Of a stretch of DNA of 64,000 nucleotides, positions 61,630 to 64,000 are shown piece after piece. Position numbers and translations under genes: made by a program. Location of the stretch: assembly GCF_004363005.1 (NCBI RefSeq), contig NZ_SNYH01000007.1, forward strand, positions 1 to 64,000, given 5' to 3'. Within the stretch, counting starts at the first letter, position 1; each line of letters begins with the position of its first letter. Source of the stretch: Tenacibaculum caenipelagi (GTDB taxonomy: Bacteria; Bacteroidota; Bacteroidia; Flavobacteriales; Flavobacteriaceae). The notes beneath the pieces were generated by a model. That model worked only from the letters and a program-made list of their open reading frames with translations. It did no database searches and was not told the DNA's origin.

Positions 61630-61658
61630 AAAAAACCTACGATACGTAGGTTTTTTAT
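61628..61658. terminator. Bidirectional terminator between the TMEM175-like gene and apbE
   Basis: CCTACG-ATA-CGTAGG flanked by A and T runs (stem of about 12 bp). It begins at the stop codon of the channel gene and serves the convergent apbE gene as well. Confidence 0.85.
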
Positions 61659-61680
61659 TTTTTTTTGTAGAATACTAAAT

Positions 61681-62652
61681 TTAATTTACAAACTCTTGCA
61701 TTGTATTATTTTCATCATTGTAAAGTAGCACAACTTTCAACTCTGGGTGTTTTTGTAAAAACACTTTTGTTTTTTCTAACCCCATCGCTAAAAAAGCAGT
61801 AGCATATGCGTCAACATCAGCACAGTCTCCTTTTAAACGGACAGACACACTTAACAGATTACTCTCTTCTGCTAATCCTGTTTTAGCATTTACTGTATGC
61901 ACTATCTTTTTGCCTTCAGCATTTACTTTGTACTTTCTGTAGTTCCCAGAAGTTGCCATAGATTCATTATCCAACTCAATATATTTTTGAACAGATCTTG
62001 TTCCATCAGTATTCGGTTTTTCAATAGCTACTTTCCATAATTTTCCATGTTTTGTACCTCTAGCTCTAATCTCTCCTCCTATTTCTACTATGTAATCATG
62101 AATATTCTTTGCCTCAAAAAATCGTCCAATAACATCAACTCCATAGCCTTTAGCAAAAGCATTTACATTAAACTCTATGTTTTCACTTTCTCTATAAACT
62201 TTCCTATCTTTTAAAACAACTTTATCGAATCCAACATGTTCCATCAAAGCCGAAATTTCTTCCGAAGTTAAATCTTTCTTTTCTTTTCCTGACCCGAAAC
62301 CATAAGCATCAATCAACCTACCTATAGTCGGATCAAAATACCCATCTGTTTCTTTGTAAATTTTTTTAGCTTTTTCAAAAACTTCTACAAACATATCATC
62401 AACAACTACCGTAGAATCTCCTTGGTTAATTTTTGAAATATCTGAAGTAGGCATATAAGTTGATAAAGACTTATTAACCAAATGATATAAACTATCAATT
62501 GATTTTTGGTAATTAGTACTACTAACATAAGTAATATGATATGTGGTACCAAAAACACTTCCTTCTAATCTGGTTTCATTTTGTCTTTTTTCTTCCTTAC
62601 AAGACATCAACAACAATAATGAAACTACTATAAACGTTATCCTTTTAATCAT
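61681..62652 (-). CDS. apbE: FAD:protein FMN transferase (ApbE), lipoprotein
   Basis: The ATG at 62652 gives MIKRITFIVVSLLLLMSC, a lipoprotein signal; an upstream in-frame ATG at 62682 is less fitting. Motifs include GSVFGTTYHITY, NAFAKGYGVDVIG, IVEIGGEIRARG, ATSGNYRKY and HTVNAKTG, with the metal region GDCADVDAYATAFLAMG. The enzyme attaches FMN covalently to Thr in exported flavoproteins such as NqrC/NqrB or RnfG. The 323-residue length is normal. Its target is not in the window. Confidence 0.95.
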   Translation of the reverse strand: MIKRITFIVVSLLLLMSCKEEKRQNETRLEGSVFGTTYHITYVSSTNYQKSIDSLYHLVNKSLSTYMPTSDISKINQGDSTVVVDDMFVEVFEKAKKIYKETDGYFDPTIGRLIDAYGFGSGKEKKDLTSEEISALMEHVGFDKVVLKDRKVYRESENIEFNVNAFAKGYGVDVIGRFFEAKNIHDYIVEIGGEIRARGTKHGKLWKVAIEKPNTDGTRSVQKYIELDNESMATSGNYRKYKVNAEGKKIVHTVNAKTGLAEESNLLSVSVRLKGDCADVDAYATAFLAMGLEKTKVFLQKHPELKVVLLYNDENNTMQEFVN

Positions 62653-62732
62653 CTTAAAAATTTGATCACAAAAATAATGCATTCACACCTCATAAAAGAT
62701 TGTTAATTCTCTTTTTTGTATATTCATTTTTA

Positions 62733-62740
62733 TAAATTTG
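62733..62740 (+). promoter_or_regulatory. -7 element for the OmpA-family lipoprotein gene
   Basis: TAAATTTG fits TAnnTTTG, 38 nt before the ATG at 62779. A TTTG lies 14 nt upstream, closer than the standard spacing. Confidence 0.45.
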
Positions 62741-62778
62741 CTCAACTATTTAATAATTTTCTAAAAAATCAGAATAAA

Positions 62779-63627
62779 ATGAAAAAAATATTTTTATTCC
62801 TTACCGCATCTCTTTTGTTAGCCTCTTGTGCTTCAACAAAAGAATTAGACGCTTTAAAAACTAAACATGAACAAACCAAAGAAGAGTTGTTAGCTGTAAA
62901 AGCTAATTTAACGAAATGTTTGGTTGAAAAAGATAAATATCAAGATCAAGCATCTTCTTTAGAATCTAGAGTAGATGAATTAAGAAAAGACAAAGAAAAC
63001 ACTTTACAGCAAGTTGAAAACTTAACAGTATTAACTAAAGGAGCTAACGATAACATTAAGGAAACTTTATCTCAATTAAGTAAAAAAGACAAATACATCA
63101 ACAAAATTAGAGAAGCTGCCTCTAAAAAGGATTCATTAAACTTGGTCGTTGCCTTTCATTTAAAGAAGGAATTACAAGAAGGAATTGATGATGAAGATAT
63201 TGAAGTGAACGTTGAAAAAACAGTAGTTTTCATCTCAATTTCAGATAAATTATTATTCAAAAGCGGAAGCTACACTATTACTGACAAAGCATCTAAAGTA
63301 TTAGAAAAAGTTGCAACTGTTGTTAACGGACAACCTCAAATGGACGTTATGATAGAAGGACATACTGACAATACACCTGTGTCTGCTGGTTCTGCATTAA
63401 TAGACAACTGGGGATTAAGTGTATTACGTTCTACTGCTATTGTAAGACAATTACAAAACAACTACAACGTAGCTCCTGAAAGATTAATTGCTGCAGGAAG
63501 AAGTAGCTATGTACCATTAGTTGCAAACGATTCTCCTGCTAACAAAGCTAAAAACAGACGTACAAAAATTATTATCTTACCAAGATTAAATCAATTCTTT
63601 GATTTATTAGATCAAAAGGTAGAATAA
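62779..63627 (+). CDS. OmpA-family peptidoglycan-binding lipoprotein
   Basis: The ATG at 62779 gives MKKIFLFLTASLLLASC, a lipoprotein signal, so this start is preferred to an in-frame ATG at 62716. A coiled coil (about 25-115) is followed by the OmpA C-terminal domain (about 150-282) with LLFKSGSYTITDKASKVL, VMIEGHTDNTPV and NRRTKIIILP. The Asp and Arg that bind diaminopimelate are present. It anchors the outer membrane to peptidoglycan. It is monocistronic with a terminator. Confidence 0.95.
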   Translation: MKKIFLFLTASLLLASCASTKELDALKTKHEQTKEELLAVKANLTKCLVEKDKYQDQASSLESRVDELRKDKENTLQQVENLTVLTKGANDNIKETLSQLSKKDKYINKIREAASKKDSLNLVVAFHLKKELQEGIDDEDIEVNVEKTVVFISISDKLLFKSGSYTITDKASKVLEKVATVVNGQPQMDVMIEGHTDNTPVSAGSALIDNWGLSVLRSTAIVRQLQNNYNVAPERLIAAGRSSYVPLVANDSPANKAKNRRTKIIILPRLNQFFDLLDQKVE

Positions 63628-63650
63628 TTTTTAAAAGATTTTATAGTAAT

Positions 63651-63678
63651 AAAAAACGTGCTTCGAGCACGTTTTTTT
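63651..63678 (+). terminator. Terminator of the OmpA-family gene
   Basis: A 12-bp stem, AAAAAACGTGCT with AGCACGTTTTTT around a TCG loop, ends in seven T. It starts 24 nt after the stop. Confidence 0.9.
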
Positions 63679-63729
63679 ATTTTAAAAATCAGCTAAGTCA
63701 AGAAAACAAAAAATTAAACTAACACGCTA

Positions 63730-63760
63730 TTTGTCAATCAAATAATTAATTGTACATTTG
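63730..63760 (+). promoter_or_regulatory. Promoter of the rplM operon
   Basis: TTTG (63730-63733), a 19-nt spacer and TACATTTG (63753-63760) match the Bacteroidota consensus perfectly. Transcription would start near 63767, leaving a leader of about 50 nt before rplM. Confidence 0.8.
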
Positions 63761-63818
63761 CAGACCTTTTTAAAGGATAAAAAATCATTATTAACAAACA
63801 AAAACTAATCGTGTAATT

Positions 63819-64000
63819 ATGAACACATTAAGTTACAAAACAGTATCAGCTAACAAAGCTACAGTTAACAAAGAGTGGGTTTTAGTTGATGCGGACGGGC
63901 AAACATTAGGTCGTCTAGCTTCTAAAGTTGCAAAACTTATTAGAGGTAAGTACAAGCCAAATTATACTCCTCACGTAGATTGTGGAGACAACGTTGTTAT
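63819..64000 (+). CDS. rplM: 50S ribosomal protein L13, 5' part
   Basis: Sixty codons are visible before the right edge cuts the gene: [20 protein letters not shown], then [20 protein letters not shown] and [20 protein letters not shown]. The segments GRLAS, A-x-L-I-RGK and YTPHVDCGD are conserved in L13. rpsI normally follows in the operon but is outside the window. Confidence 0.97.
   Translation, partial: MNTLSYKTVSANKATVNKEWVLVDADGQTLGRLASKVAKLIRGKYKPNYTPHVDCGDNVV

Overview
The window is chromosomal DNA from an AT-rich marine-type member of the Flavobacteriaceae (Bacteroidota). Tenacibaculum and its relatives fit, but that is inference. The support is the Bacteroidota promoter signature (-7 box TAnnTTTG, -33 box TTTG), the near absence of Shine-Dalgarno sequences, a zeaxanthin-type carotenoid operon, GSCFA and TPM/LemA genes, and many short lipoproteins. 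No insertion sequence, phage gene, CRISPR array or rRNA is visible. The only RNA gene seen is an initiator tRNA.

Layout. 1-3347: an RHS/YD-repeat protein and the start of a second secreted protein cut by the window edge. 3406-13532: a type II secretion / type IV pilus-like assembly cluster with prepilin peptidase, ATPase, GspC/PilP-like, GspK-like, two minor prepilins, GspF, secretin, and PilM/N- and PilO-like proteins; the putative main pseudopilin gene lies inverted inside it. 13834-20600: tRNA-fMet, era, der, a GAF protein and an HD-PycTM membrane protein. 20701-32379: XdhC and MocA-like proteins, a very large phosphatase/kinase-like/beta-barrel fusion, a PhoD phosphatase, a LemA-TPM-TPM module, a small MerR regulator and an M23 peptidase. 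32534-35149: alaS.

35188-45522 is a one-strand light and oxidative-stress island: photolyase, SRPBCC protein, glutathione peroxidase, SDR-DUF2867, TspO, lycopene cyclase, CrtZ, an unknown protein, CrtB, CrtI, a FAS1 lipoprotein and a CarH/LitR-like B12-type MerR photoreceptor. Two copies of one operator architecture, TTTGTTTA-N18-TAAACAAA, lie between the regulator and the operon. One of them covers the spacer and -33 box of a consensus promoter. A degenerate third copy overlaps the regulator's own start. Together these suggest a self-contained light-switched regulon.

45636-52926 holds metabolic genes: GSCFA, rhodanese, aromatic amino acid hydroxylase, gpmI, a thioredoxin-like lipoprotein, map and a methyltransferase. 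53122-60902 is the most unusual block: eight tightly packed plus-strand genes for cytoplasmic proteins. They are a PLD-superfamily protein, an unknown protein, a GMC flavoprotein with a three-Cys motif, a VioB-type ferritin-like protein, an unknown protein, a DyP heme peroxidase, an SRPBCC protein and a cupin. It looks like an oxidative pathway without a recognisable scaffold-forming enzyme, and I do not recognise it as a described system. It is followed by a three-half-site operator-like palindrome and a TMEM175-like channel. The window ends with apbE, an OmpA-family lipoprotein and the start of rplM.
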